Assembly (NCBI RefSeq): GCF_020360975.1
Contig: NW_025408668.1
Span: forward strand, 6,634,001 to 6,698,000
Reading direction: 5' to 3'
Length of the DNA stretch: 64,000 bases
Source: Hirsutella rhossiliensis
Taxonomy: Eukaryota; Ascomycota; Sordariomycetes; Hypocreales; Ophiocordycipitaceae
Below the pieces are notes generated by a model. That model worked only from the letters and a program-made list of their open reading frames with translations. It did not search any database and was not told the origin of the DNA. This document shows, in pieces, positions 46,054 through 58,700 of this stretch (position 1 is its first letter; every line of letters begins with the position of its first letter). The position numbers and the translations under genes were made by a program.

Positions 46054-46606
46054 GGCGGTTGAGGATGCTGCTCTTGCTGCTGCTGTCCAGCTGCGCGCAC
46101 CACGGCGGCGGCGGCTGCTTTAGAGCTTGTTGTATGTAGATTCGCGAAGGGGCGGAGTGGCGAACTCAGTTGCCGTCGGTGCCCGGCCAAAAAAAAAGGT
46201 GAAGGCTGTTTGTATCTCGGCTCTGGTTGCGACAGGTGCTAACGGGCAGACGCGCCTCGAAGCCGGCGAAGGTACCTTGTTGACGTGTTGAAGAAAGAGA
46301 GCTCTCGAGGGCCGGGGGAGCGGGGGGGAGGGGGGTGTGCTAGCAGCGTGCCTACAGTGCACTAAATACAGGAACCCTGCCCGTGAGCTCGCGCTCCGCC
46401 GCGGCCAGACGCGTCTCCCTATCAATGCTTCTTATCGCTGCTGCCCGTCACCGACTTCACCTCCATACATACCGTATCCGTACGAACATCTGGATCAATA
46501 TTTTCGCTTTAACCTCGACATCGCCGTATCCGTACGAACATCTGGATCAACATTTTGCTTCAACCTCGATATCTCTTCGAGGCCCCTCACAGCTCCTCCC
46601 GTCGCC
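46054..46606. promoter_or_regulatory. Shared divergent promoter of CENP-C and RNase H2A
   Basis: 553 bp between the two start codons. It contains a G-rich run near 46310-46340 and the 52-bp tandem duplication at 46472-46573. No gene fits inside. Confidence 0.5.
46472..46573. repeat. Tandem duplication of a ~52-bp unit in the RNase H2A leader
   Basis: The segment beginning CCGTATCCGTACGAACATCT at 46472 recurs at 46524 with a few substitutions and two missing bases. Both copies end in AACCTCGAYATC. They lie 34-135 bp upstream of the RNase H2A start codon and do not code. Confidence 0.9.
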
Positions 46607-47689
46607 ATGGAGGCTGCCGCTCCTCTGCCGCAGCAAGTCGACATAGACATGCCTCTCCCAGACCCAGACCAAGAAGAAGAAGAAGCATCACCGCCACCAC
46701 CCGCCTCGTCCACCTTCATCCCGCCCTCAGTCCACAAAGACGCCCTCCTCTCCGGCGCCTCCTACTCGCACTTCTCGCCCATCCCCGCCTCGCTCCTCGC
46801 CCCGTCCGACGCGACATCCTCCGCCCCCCCGCCGCCCTGCGCCCTCGGTGTCGACGAGGCCGGCCGCGGCCCCGTCCTCGGCCCCATGGTCTACGGCGTC
46901 TTCTTCCTGCCCCTGCCGCTGTCCGACCCGCTGCTGCGCGACACGCACCACTTTGACGACTCCAAGGTGCTCACCCCGGCCGTGCGCTCCGCCCTCGTTC
47001 GCACCCTCTGCACCCCGGGCTCCGACCTGCACGCCTCGTGCGGCTGGGCCACGGCCGCCCTCTCCGCCAGGGACATCGCCGCCAACATGCTGCGCCCCGT
47101 CGGCGTCTACAACCTTAACGCCCAGGCCATGGACGCCACCGTCGACCTCATCAAGGGCGTCTACGCCCGCGGCGTCAACGTCCAGGAGATTTACGTCGAC
47201 ACCATCGGCCAACCTGCCGCCTACCAGGCCAAGCTCCAGCGCGTTTTTCCCACGGCCAAAATCACCGTCGCCAAAAAGGCAGACAGCCTCTACCCTTGCG
47301 TCAGCGCCGCCTCCGTCTGCGCAAAGGTCACCCGCGACGCCGCCCTCGAGGAGCTCTACAGGGCCCGCGCTGGCCCACTGCCTGCGGGTGACGGCGACAC
47401 CGCCATGGCTTGGGGCTCCGGCTATCCTGCCGACGCCCGGTGCGTCAGCTGGATGAAGAGCAACATGCACCCCGTCTTCGGCTGGGGCCCCGAGTGTCGC
47501 TTCAGCTGGGGCACGGCCAAAGACATGATCGAGGGTAAGGGGAATGGCGGCGTCAAGGTGGACTGGCCGGTGCTCGATGACGGCGAGACGAGTCGCGTGA
47601 CCGACTTCTTTTCGTCCGCAACGGACGACGAGGAGTCCAACGAGCTAGGGGCCTGGTTCGGCACGTCCGTGGGACTCGAGGCGTTCTAG
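46607..47689 (+). CDS. rnh201: Ribonuclease H2 catalytic subunit A
   Basis: Single exon of 360 residues from an ATG in strong context (GTCGCCATGG). Type II RNase H motifs appear in order: GVDEAGRGPVLGPMVYG (catalytic Asp-Glu near residue 83), HFDDSKVL, EIYVDTIG and AASVCAKVTRD. The ~75-residue Pro/Glu-rich N-terminal extension is not part of the catalytic fold. The enzyme removes single ribonucleotides from DNA and RNA-DNA hybrids in the nucleus, working with subunits B and C. The conserved active-site residues are present, so it should be active. Its 3' end converges on SEY1. Confidence 0.95.
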   Translation: MEAAAPLPQQVDIDMPLPDPDQEEEEASPPPPASSTFIPPSVHKDALLSGASYSHFSPIPASLLAPSDATSSAPPPPCALGVDEAGRGPVLGPMVYGVFFLPLPLSDPLLRDTHHFDDSKVLTPAVRSALVRTLCTPGSDLHASCGWATAALSARDIAANMLRPVGVYNLNAQAMDATVDLIKGVYARGVNVQEIYVDTIGQPAAYQAKLQRVFPTAKITVAKKADSLYPCVSAASVCAKVTRDAALEELYRARAGPLPAGDGDTAMAWGSGYPADARCVSWMKSNMHPVFGWGPECRFSWGTAKDMIEGKGNGGVKVDWPVLDDGETSRVTDFFSSATDDEESNELGAWFGTSVGLEAF

Positions 47690-47952
47690 ACGTTGGTTGG
47701 TTTTGCATCGCATGACACAAGAGCGGGTACTGGCATTGTAGGGTACCTTAGATACTAGGATAGATACCAGCCCCGACACCACGAGGCATCGCGAGTAAAA
47801 CAGGTAGCATTCGAGCGGTCCACACTGCGCCTAGAGTTACTTTTCCCCTCCTCGCTTGACCACACGACTAGACCATCTACCCAATAAGGTTGGTTGTACA
47901 CTTTCACCGAAGCAAAGGAACTCTCGATACTCACAACAGCAAGCCACATCTC

Positions 47953-50711
47953 TCAAATCTCGTCGTCCTCGTCCGCCGCCGGACGTGTCTTTTTCCCCCG
48001 GCTGTCCAGCCGGTCCATGTCAACGTCCGCCCCGCTCGTGCCGTTTGTCGCCGGCACGGCCAGAGCCTGCCTTGCCGTCTCTGAATTAGCGATGAAGTCG
48101 CGCAGCTGCTGCTTGGCAATGTCGATGCCCTGGGTGGCGGCCGCGTTGGTCATCTGCATCATGGGACCCAGCAGGTTGAGCGCGTACGCCACATATGTTC
48201 CTCCAGCCATCATGATGATGAGGATGAACAGGAACGGGTTCCGCAGAACTGGGGATAGGCTGCGCGTCAGCGGATGTGGCCACAAGGAGTCGAGGGAACC
48301 CAATGGCGCCGTCTCTTACCCATAAAGATCTCGTTCCAGCCCAATGCCAGCAGCAGGCCGTAAAAGTACCACGGGACCTGAGCGACGCCGCCAATGGCGC
48401 TACGCTTGGCTTCGACGTACACCCCGTCGGCAGTCTTCTTGAACCGCACCACCAGGTCTTGCCGCTTGCCCTCGCTGAGGACCGTCATCTCTTCCTCCAG
48501 GCTCCTGCTCTCGACTTCGTCCACGCCGCCAATCGGAGGCAGGTCCTCTTCGTCGGCGACCTCGACGCCGCGGGGTTGGGGCCCGATAAAGCCAGGCAGG
48601 TCCGGCGGAGTGTACGTCTCGGAGAGGCGGAACCTCGAGAGCAGCGGGATGAGCGTCAGCGTCGACTCCCTCGCCTTGGTGTAGAGGCCCTCGATGTCGT
48701 CGGTTGGGCGCCATATCCGGGGCACGCCGGCCTCGTCGTAGCGGAACTTATCCTCAAAGTTTTCTCGGAGCTTCAGGAGGATGTTGCCCTCCATCACCTC
48801 TTCATCAATCTTCTCCCGGAGACCGACCCAGCTCTTCCGGCGCAGGCGCCACATGCCAACCTCGGCCTCCTCGTTGCTAGCGTCGAAGCTCTTGGCACGC
48901 TCCGCGAACCGGCCCTCGGCCTCGGCGACGACGCCGGTGAAGACGGTCCAGATTCTGTCCCAGAGGTCCTTTTCTGTCTCGGGCTTGTCCCCCGTCTCGG
49001 GCGCCCCGGAGCCGCCTCTGCCGGAACCCAGCTTGTTGAACTCCAGGCCGACGGCGTCGCCCAGTCGTGACTTGACCCAGCGCTCCACGCGAGTGGCCAG
49101 CCGTCGCATCTCTTCCTTGCGCAGCTTCGCGCTGACCTCGTCCAGTTCCGTTTCGAACAGCTGACATTGCGGCTTGAAGCCGGTCCAGGCAACCCCTTCG
49201 ATGGCAAGGCTCGTAGCCTCTGCCTCGAAGATCTCGAGCGTCTTCTTCTTTTCGTGGGCCACAATCTCGGCGAATTCGTAGCCGCCGCCGGCCTTTTGTC
49301 CCGCCTTGACCTTGTTGGTGACGGCCTCGCTAAAGGCCGCCACTCCCGCCTTGTGGGCCGCCGTCAGCTGTCCCTGATAGAGCGCCTTGAGCCTCGTGTC
49401 CACCTTGGCTTCCAGCTCCTGCCTCTTGCGTGTGTACGTTGCCTTGTGGTAGCGGCTCGCCTGAGACTCAAACGCCTTGACGCAGTTTCCGCGTACCTTG
49501 ACACCCGTGGCGCCCAAGTCAGCCAAGACCAGGATCTTGCCCAGCTTGGTTGCCTCGCTCTGCTGCTCCTCAAGTGGTGTCACGACGAGGTCGAAGGCAA
49601 CGAGGACCTCGCGTGAGATTTCGTCGCATCGGAATTGGGCCAGCAGCTCCTGCTGGGTGGGCAAATCGAGGTCCTTGTTGTTGACGATCTGGTCCCAGAT
49701 GCCCTCGGCATAGACCGAGAGCCCATCGGCGGGGATTCGTCGGTGGTACTCGGGCAAGAAGAGGCCCCCCTCAAGTTCGTGGTCGGCGTGGCTGCCCGGC
49801 TTACCAACTCTGTGCCCGGCGGTGAAGCGCGAGCCGAGCTTCTGGACCTCGCTCTTGAACTTGTCGTCCTGGAGGATCTTGTGGGGAAGGGCAGCGAAGC
49901 CAAAGTCGAAGTAATCCTCGATGCGAGAGCCCTCGAGCCCCTGGGGCTTGGAGATGGTGGACCAGATCTTGGTCAGGTCCTGGGTCAAGGTGGTTCGCAG
50001 GTTGGCCAGGGGCGTGGTGCCGAGATGGTCGCGGATGACAAAGAAGAGGAGGGATCTCGGGGTAGATCTGGGCTCGTCAGCATGATACAGTGGGCTGCGT
50101 TGAGGACTGGACATACTGCTTGTCTCTCAGGAAGAGCTGTAGGTTGACTTCGAAGACGGTCTTGAGCAGGCCCATGTTGGCCCCCTGATAGAGGCCGACC
50201 TGGTGCTCCCAGATATTGACAATCAAGACCTCGCTGGTGGCGAGGGCAAAGAGGGCACTTTTCCGCTCAAAGTCCTGGTCCTCGCCGCGCTCGCGGCCGT
50301 CGGTGCCCTCGACGTCCATGACGAGGATGTTGTCGGCCATTTTTGCGCCGGCGCTCTCGCCGCGCTTGTTCTTGGACATCCAGATGCCCTTTGTGGTCTG
50401 GCGGCGCTCCGTCTCGGACATGACGGAGAATTCTGTGCCGAAGAGGTGGTTGAGCAGGGTCGACTTGCCCGTCGACTGGGAGCCGAAGACGGAGATGAGG
50501 TGGTAGTTGAAGCCAGCCTCGGCCACATGGCTAACGTGGAGGTACTCGGTCAGGTTCGCGCTGCAGGGACCTTGTCAGTGACTGGGACCCAATGGCCGGT
50601 AGAGAGCGCGCCATACTTGAACTCCTTGTCCTCGTCAATGACCTGGACGCCGTGCTCGTAGCTGCCGCCGCCCTCCGGCTTGTCGCCGACGGCGGAAAAG
50701 TGGCCGTTCAT
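47953..50711 (-). CDS. sey1: SEY1 dynamin-like GTPase (atlastin/RHD3 family)
   Basis: Exons 50711-50617, 50560-50117, 50067-48320 and 48248-47953 give 860 residues, normal for fungal Sey1. The GTPase domain shows G1 GSQSTGKST (residues 58-66), [16 protein letters not shown], and [16 protein letters not shown] across intron 2. A long helical bundle follows. Near the C-terminus are two hydrophobic segments ([18 protein letters not shown] and [18 protein letters not shown]) that form a membrane hairpin, then a short acidic tail. It fuses ER tubules to maintain the ER network. Introns are 56, 49 and 71 nt and all phases close. Confidence 0.96.
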
Positions 50712-51457
50712 GGTAGCGCGGGAGAATGCGGGAGCTTCAACAAAACATTAGGTGCGATTTCAGCGGGCGCGAGACGGGAGCAAAAAGACATGTAAAAAGG
50801 TGGTCAAGGGTTGAGGAGATGGAAAAGGGGGGACGGGGATGATGGACCGAGGCCTGCAGGCTTGCATGCAAGAAAGAGAGAGTTGTGACCAGATAAGTTA
50901 ATCGTTGGCCCTTGTGATGTGTGCGAGGTCACTGTCCAACGCCACTAAAAGAGCATGCGCCGGAGTCACGCGATATTCCGTCTCCGGCCAGCGCCCCGAA
51001 AGTAAAAGTACGCTTGAGGTTACAGCACAAAGAAAGCATCACGAGAACAATCTCCATTTCATTTCGAGACCAGGTACGCTGACGAGGGGCGAAAGTTGGT
51101 GTCGAATGGGAGCGAGGGCGCCGGGTGCAGTAGCGCCCTTTGTTTTGCACGCCTATTCGTACGCAGTAGATGGTGACAGATGAAGGCTCCAAAAACGCCG
51201 TCTCACCATCCGAGATCAGCCAGAGGACGGCATATCGTTCGCATGCCAAGGCTTGGCCGGCATCGTAGAAGCACGCCGACGTATTCGTACTGTACTGTTA
51301 CCGAGTACCTTCGGTACTGTATGTACAGTATGTAAGTCAAAGGCGCCTCGCATCGCGCAGCACCAAAGCAAGTACGTGCCTGTCCCACCCCGCCATCAAT
51401 CACGACTCCTCCCTCTCTATTTATCTATCGTCCCTCTCCATACTCCAGAAAGGCATC
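50712..51457. other. Divergent upstream region, SEY1 / dienelactone hydrolase
   Basis: About 750 bp without a gene. Contains GTACTGTACTGT (51288-51299) and GTACTGTATGTACAGTATGT (51314-51333), members of the dispersed word described in the findings. Confidence 0.5.
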
Positions 51458-52623
51458 ATGTTGGTCAAAGAGGAACACGTCGACGTTGCCTTGTCGGCCA
51501 ACGGCAAAGACAGCAGCATGCGTACCGCCTGTCCCCTACCCTCTCCATCACTCTCCCTCGCTCGCTCATGTCCCGCCAGGACTCTTTCTCTTCCACCCGA
51601 CCATTCCCGGCTATCCCAACGCGCAAGTCTTCATCTTCCCCTTTGCTTTGATGCATACATCTCTCTGACTGGCTGGCTGCTTCAGTCGTTTTCCCGGTGT
51701 CTGCCTCTTCAGCGAAATCTACCAAGGTCTGCTGCAGTCTCCTTCACCCCAGCCGCCGCCAATCCAGCTTCTCACCACTCTCCAAAAAGTCACCGGCCCC
51801 GTCGCCCGCTTCGCCCGCCAGATCGCCGGCCACGGCTACATCGTCGCCGCCCCGTCCTCGTACCACGACTTTGTCGGCCCCGAGCCTCTCAGCTACGATG
51901 CCGCCGACACGGATCGCGGCAACAAGTTCAAGGTTGAAAAGGTGCGCTGTTTTCCGATCCGCCTCCGACATGGGCATTGACGACATCTTATCCAATGCGC
52001 AGACTCTGGAGTCTTACGACGCAGACTCCCGCGCCACCATCCACCACCTCCTCTCCTTGCCCACCTGCACCGGGGCTATCGGAGCAACCGGCATGTGTCT
52101 CGGCGGACACCTCGCCGTCCGCGCCGCCGTGAGTCGCACCGGTCCCTTGTCCTTCAAGTAGGACAGATGCCCTAACATCCCCATGTCCAAACCCTAGCTC
52201 GACGCCCGCATCAGCGCCTGTCTCTCATACTTCGCCACCGACATCCACTCCCGCACCCTCGGCCCTCACTCCTCCCCCAACACCTCCGCCACCCCACCTC
52301 CCGGCTCCGTCCACACCCTGGATCTCTTCCCCAAGCTCAGCGGCGAGGTGGCCATGATATTCGGCATCAAAGACACCCACGTCCCTGACGCCGGCCGGGA
52401 CCTCATCCGTGCCAAGCTCCGCGACGCCCGTGTCGTCTTTAGCTTTCACGAGTTTGCCTGGGCTCAGCACGCATTCATCAGGGACGAGCTCAGCAAGGGA
52501 CGCTACGACCCGGCCGTCACAAAGGTCTGCTTCGAGGTACTGCTGGAGTTGTTTGGGCGTGTACTCAAGACCGACCTGGGTCCCAAGGACGGTACCGTCG
52601 CGCCCCCTGAACATGTTTGCTGA
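51458..52623 (+). CDS. Dienelactone hydrolase family protein
   Basis: Six exons (51458-51521, 51580-51622, 51686-51726, 51790-51941, 52003-52128, 52198-52623) give 283 residues. The alpha/beta-hydrolase triad of the family is visible: nucleophile Cys132 in ATGMCLGGH, an Asp near 201 (FGIKDTHVPDAG) and His233 (WAQHAF). VTGPVARFARQIAGHGYIVA is typical. Such enzymes hydrolyse lactones or esters, often in aromatic-compound breakdown; the actual substrate is unknown, and no pathway genes adjoin. There is no signal peptide, so it is probably cytosolic. Intron 2 is GC-AG (CCCAACGC|GCAAGT to CTTCAG): it is the only splice that gives PNARFPGVCLFSEIYQ. The donor of intron 3 (GTCTGC) is weak. Confidence 0.85.
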
Positions 52624-52974
52624 GCAGGGCATTGCAAACAGACAGTAGTTGGAGCGTCACAGTGACAAGGACAAGAGGTCATCGGAAACATATTGACGTA
52701 AAGTATCTGCGATACCTTGACGACTAAAAACACTTTTCCGCATCCAAATCGGTCTTCTGCCCATGGCACTCCACAACCCGTGCCGCAGGCAGAGCCGACG
52801 CTGGGCCAAGGCCAGCATGACTATGTTCAATGCCTCTTGCGCGCCTCCAAGATGCACAAGCACATATTTGCGTCTGAAAAATTGCGTTATACCAGCTCCA
52901 GCCTGGTTGGTTTTGATGAGTATGTATTGTATTCCGTGCTCCGTCCCCAGCACCGTCCGTCATGCAATCGACCA
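52624..52974. other. Convergent 3' region, dienelactone hydrolase / MscS channel
   Basis: About 350 bp containing both 3' ends. Nothing else seen. Confidence 0.5.
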
Positions 52975-55781
52975 CTAGCGATGGCCGGGCGTCAATCCTC
53001 GCGAGTCCTTGAACGAGAAGCTCGGTCCCCGGTGCCGGCCGGGCTGGGAGCGCTGCGAGGCACTTTGGTAGAGGCCTAGTCGCTCCTCCTCTGCCACCTC
53101 GAGCCCGGTCTGGCCGCCGCGGTAGGGAGAGGACATGCCCGTCTGGGCTTCCTCGTCGAATGTCTCCAGCCGAGAGCTGACCGCATGGGGCGCAGAGCCG
53201 GCGTAGCCACTCTCTGTGGGCGTGAGGTTCCGCAGGCCCTCGCCGGCCTTTCGCCGGCCGCGCGTGCTCGCTCGCTTGATAAGCTCGGTGCGAACGGACT
53301 CGATGTCCCGCGACCGACGGTGGTCGTCCATGTCGCGAGGCGTTGCAGATCGGTCTTCGTTTTCTCGAGGGCTCCAGAGGCTTTCCGTCTCCACAACGAG
53401 GTGACGGGTGTTGATCTCCGTGGCGGCATGCTGCTCGTTTGCGCGAGCCTCCTCTTCGGTCTGGTCGGCGTTCGTGGGCACCATGCGCGATTCGTCCTTC
53501 TTCTTGGAAGCCTCGTTTCGGGCAGTTGCGGCGAAATCATTGGAGACGGCAACCGAGTAGGAAGGATTCGTGGGTCCACCCAATTCCTCGGAGCCGCCGC
53601 CCGGTCCGTAGATGGGAATCTTCTTGAGCGCCATGGTCAAGGCACACATGAACTTGGACCGACGAACGGCACGCACGCCGTCGTTGTGCCAGTTGGACTT
53701 GTGCTTAATGCTGATGTAGAGCACCATCTTGTCTAGAGCGCCGATGCCCGCCACGCTGATGTTAAAGTCGGGCTGGAAGTCGCGAGCATTGTCGGGGGAT
53801 CGGACAAAGTCCTCCATTTCCAGTCGCAGCAGCTCAATGTCTTCAAAGGTCGTGTCAAAAGAGACGTTGAGCTCAACCGTTTCCTTCATGGCTTTGCTGC
53901 GAGATATGTTGTCGACCCAAAGATTATTGAGCTGGATGTTCGGTACCTGGACAACGTCAAAGAGTCAGCCACATGGCAAAGCAGGCCAGAGATTTCAGAT
54001 GGATCGGCTCACCTGTACCACCTGCATGAGATCGATGCGCGTAAATACAGTGTAGAGAAGGGAAATCCTGTCCACCACCATTTGGACTTTTCCGATGTCG
54101 ACCCGGTCGCCAACGTCATAGGGATGCTTGACAAAAAGAAAGATGCACGAGCCCAAGAACTCTTGAGTAGTGGTGGCGAAGACGAAAGACAGAGACAGGA
54201 GGGCCGTCCCGGCGCTGGCAATGACTTGGATATAGCTGCTATTGAAGAAAAAGACTGTTGTTGCGAGGCGTCAGCCGTGGAGGCGAGTGCAGCGCGCAAG
54301 GGGGGGGACTTACGGAAGATGAAGATAACAATCAGGAGGACGACGAAGAGCAAGACCTTGTCAAAGACTCGGAGGGCCTGGCCAATGTCCTTCATGCCCT
54401 CGCCAATGGCCTTGCGTTCTTTGCCAACCTCGACGACCTTGCGCATCATCTCCTCCAGACTAATGTCGCCGTTCAAGTCGCTGTCGATGGCGTTGAACGC
54501 TTCCTCGGCCTCGTCCCGGTACGGGGGACCGAGCACCTCCTGGAAGTCATCAATGTACAGCGCTTCCTTGCCCTCGAGCACAAACGACATCCAGATGCGC
54601 CTGCCGAGAGCTTCCGAAGGCGCGCGCTTCTCGAGAGCCTCAAGGACAATCGAATGGGCCGAGTTGGGGTTCAAGACCTGCTTTCCCGTGATTTCGTGGG
54701 CAATGTTGCCGACGGCAGATGTCACCTTGTCTCCAAAGCGGCCAACGTCTCCGATGATCTTCATGGGAGTGGCTGCGCCAGCCGCCTTCCCCGCCTTCGC
54801 CTTCTTGCCGCGCAACATCATCTCGATGCTATCGTTAATGACGTAGTCCTCTTCGGCAAACTCGGGGCAGTACATGGGGAAGAGGGTGCGTGAGGCATCG
54901 TAGAGGAGGCCAAGCAGGTAAATCTCGCGCTTGGACGCCTTGATGCGGTTTGCAAAGGAGCGCTGGTGGTAGGAGACGCCAATGAGCTGCACAATGGCCT
55001 TTTCGGCGAGGAGGACAGCCGACGAGGCGAAGAGGGCGGCAAGGATGCGCTGGAGATCGACGACCCAGTTGATGCCGTCCTTGTTGGCGGCTTCGAACAG
55101 GTGCTTGAAGGTCATCCAGGACGCCAGGGCGGAGAAGAAGAGGGACAGGGAGATGGTCAAGTTCTGCAGGACGGTTGCGTATTTCCGGACGCCCATGCTG
55201 ACGATGCCGCAGAAGAACATAAAGACCTTTGGCAGAAACCATGCAGCAATCTTGGCGGCCCAGAGCGAGAGCCAGGAGATGAGAATCCAGAGGAAGAGAC
55301 TGAAGAGAGAAGGGCCAGGCTTCTCCGGTTCCCCGTTCTCTCCCCGTTTGCTGCCGACGGGAAGATCATATCTGTGTTCCGTCAAGCTGAGGACAATCAA
55401 GGGAACGGCAAGAAGGATCCCGACGGGGATGACGTAGACCATGTATCGCGTGACGACGGAGAAGCCGACGATTTTGGCGTAGATCCTGCCGAGGGCATTG
55501 ACGCTGACGTCGTCAGAGTTGCCGGTGCCAGTGCGGCCGAGGCCCTCGCCGAACTTCCTTCGACGGCCGGCATGGCGATGGTGGAGGCCGCTCTTCTCGG
55601 TCGGGGAGGAGTCGTAGCTGGTCGAGGCGCCGGGATTGGGCTTGCGGGCGCCCGTCGTCGAGACGTTGCTCCTGACGTTGGAGAGTGGGATGCCGACGTC
55701 GGCCATGTCTTTCGCGCCGCCGCCAGAGAGGGGGATGAAGCCCGAGGATCGCGAGTTTAGCGAGTGGCGCTTGCTGGACAT
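52975..55781 (-). CDS. MscS-type mechanosensitive channel with EF-hand
   Basis: Exons 55781-54314, 54254-54013 and 53946-52975 give 893 residues. The order matches fungal MscS-like channels (fission yeast Msy1/Msy2): a disordered cytosolic N-terminus; several membrane segments beginning VVTRYMVYVIPVGILLAVPL; an EF-hand (AIDSDLNGDISLEEM, near residues 433-447); more membrane helices; then the MscS beta domain (FLFVKHPYDVGDRVDIGKVQ). A long charged, disordered C-terminal tail follows. Such channels sit in the ER or plasma membrane and limit Ca2+ and volume changes under hypo-osmotic shock. EF-hand acidic positions are intact, so Ca2+ binding is plausible. Introns are 59 and 66 nt. Confidence 0.9.
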
Positions 55782-58700
55782 CGGGCCAAGCAGGTGGTTC
55801 GAGGTGAAGGGGAGACGGTTGCGAAACGGAACTGGTTGCGTCTAGAGGGCGAATTGTCGAGGTGATGGGCGTCGTATACTGATATCTATGCAGCTTAAGG
55901 GTGTACAGGTCGTGTCCAACGCGTGTCGTCGGAGCGATTCATTAAAATGAGAGGCCGAGCAGGGCAGCCGAAACGGTTGAAGGGCCCAGAGGCAATCGAG
56001 GACAGGACGCTCGAATTCGTCGTCACCCGCAGAGCTCGCTGAAGACCGGCTCCAGGAAAGTCGGTGGGATGGACGATGCTCGACCAGATTGAGGGCGGAT
56101 TGTCTAGACGGAGGCAGCGAGTGCCGGGGATGAACGTCGCTGCTAAAAGGAAACTGACAAAAAAAGGACGTCTAGGGAGGGGATGAGGAGAGGAGGAGAG
56201 GAGGAGAGGAGGGGAGGTGAAGAAGTCGAGGCGAGAGAACGAGAGTCTTTAGGCAAGGTTGGAGGACGGATGAAGAGCGGGAGGAAACAAACCAACAGGA
56301 AACAAAGAAGCGCAGAGTGACGCGTGGGGGTGGGAGGAAAGGAGGCAAGGGAATGGGCAAGGAAAGAAACGAGGCAGAAGAGCGGTAGAGGGGGGAGGAA
56401 AGAAGTGGAACAAGAGGTGGTCTGTCGTCTTTTCCAACCTCGTGTCGTCTCCTCCTTGCCATGATCTCCCCAAGGATCTCTCACGCGCACACGCACACGC
56501 ACACGCACACGCACACACGCACAGTGCCTGCATTGGGTGCCACCTACTTGAGCCCGCAGGAAGCCACAGTGGAGCATGCGGCAGGGGCCCGGCCGGCGGT
56601 ACAGGCCCTTCGCGTTCCATCCAAGGCATTGCACCGGGAACACGGCCAGCCCTCCTGAGACGCCGAGCTCCAGAAAAGTGGTGGTGGGCGGGGGGGAGGG
56701 GCACAGTGCGGTAAGGCGGCCGCCGGGAGCCCTTGCCATGCCCCGGCAAAGAGGCCTGTCACTGGCAGGTGCTGGCGCGGTTACAGCACGTCTTCTGGCA
56801 GGCCTCCCCGGGACTCCCCCCTTTCGTCCGATTGCCGCTGCGAGGGCCAGGGGGTGAAAATCTCGTCGTGTTGTTCCGCTGCCCACCATGACATACTCTT
56901 GACCCTTGATCTCATTTCATTTTCCATCGCAATGCTCATGGGGAGACTCGACGTTGAATGGATGTACAGCATGCACATGCTCACTCACCATCGCGGCTCC
57001 ACGCATGGGCAGCCAGAAATGTAAGATTAGAGATTTGGAGACAAAGGCCAGACGCCTGCCCACTCGGTGTTCGCTTGTTGGCAAAAAAAAATAAAAAATG
57101 AAACAGGGGACCGGCGCCCGCCTTTCTTTTTAGTAAGGGGTGCTGCTGCGTTTACCCGCGTCCCTCGGTGCCTCGTACGGAGTGCTGTGTAGCCAATCAC
57201 CTGGGCTAAAAAAGCATCCAGCATTGACCTACTGTGTAGAGCAACACTGTACGGACACTGTACCACTCGAAAAGGGGCCCATCCCAAGTGCCAGGGACAT
57301 GGACATGCTTGCCTCGAGCCCTTCGCTGTAGCATTGCCGCCGTCCATTCGAAAATGTTCGAGAACAGCATTGTTGTTCAAGTAAAAATAGAAGTGGAGTT
57401 TCGCGGAGCTCAAGTCAAGATTTGGTCCAATGCAGGGGTTTTGTTTTCCAGTGCTTCGCGCCCGCAGATTGATTGCCAGAGAACTGACGACAGCTCATTT
57501 CCACCCGGCACACTGTCTTGGACGCTCGCGGGCCGCCGCCGCAAACTGAATCAAGGGGCTGCCTGTCTGGCTATGTCATCGCCCGCTGGGCGGGTTGGTT
57601 CCATTACGCTTCTGGAAGCTCTCGCTGCCAATCCATCAGCATGACGTTTGCAAGCTCGGCACCTGGACTTCTGTGCTCTTCTCTCGGCGGGACTTCGTTG
57701 CCTCCAAAAGTTGTGTCTTGCTTCTTCTGGCCTATTCCATACCTTGCAAAGGCATGTATGCACCACCACCACCACCAAGCATAATGCATCCCGTAGCGAG
57801 ACTCGACAGCTGGCATCGGTATTGGTAGAGAAGCCGTCACTCCGTAGACTGGCATCTAGCCTGACTGCCGATCCTTGCATTTCTCAGCCCGGCCCAAAAA
57901 CCGAGTCTCTCGTGCGTCTTCGTCACGGATGGATCTTTTCATCCCCTCCACTCCATCGCCATCCATCTGCATGTACAGTGCGCAGTACCCGGATAGCACA
58001 GCAGCTCATGGCCCTCGGTCTGGTATTCCAAGCCCAGCTGAACTGTGGGTTTGCGAGATCCCGTATCGCCAGCCTCGTTGCCTTTGCTCCAACAAAACGT
58101 GGAAGCAAACATGGCAGGACGCCCATCAACTGGGTTCCGTCTTGTGCCCATGCCATCACCATCGCCTGCCAATATCGCCTGCCAATATCGCCATCCGTGC
58201 TTCACAATTCGTCGTCGGCAGCGCAAACTTCCAACGGCTGAATTCGTTGGTCGAGCCGCATCTCGTTGCAGCCAACGCCTGCGCTCGACGCTGACTTTTC
58301 ATGTGGGGCCGCACGGGTCTCTCGCCAAGAGCCCAGTTCTTTTTGAGATCGTCAAGACCAACCGCTACCGCCCAGTCGTCCACGTCGACGCCATTATTCA
58401 TGGGGGATCCGCTCGTCCTCAGCTCATCCGGTTGTTGCCTGTCTTTGCTCAACGCGAATCCGGAACTCAAAATGTCCACTGCTTTATACACGCGAAGTCA
58501 TCAAGTGTCATTCAATGTACTGTCGCAATAAGGTCGTCATGTCCGCAATGTTACGCGCCGGCCATCGCCGAGTACATCAAGACAGATAAGGTACATCAAA
58601 GGGTATCGTGCCACGTCATCGTTCTCCGCTTCCATCTCTTCCTTGCCGTCGTCGTGGTATCATAGAGAATAAACAAAAGAATTGCCCAATATAGGGAGTT

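Noticed and set aside
57648..58665. Plus-strand frames of about 200 codons in the intergenic region
   Set aside because: No domain, mutually overlapping frames, and poor or non-ATG starts.
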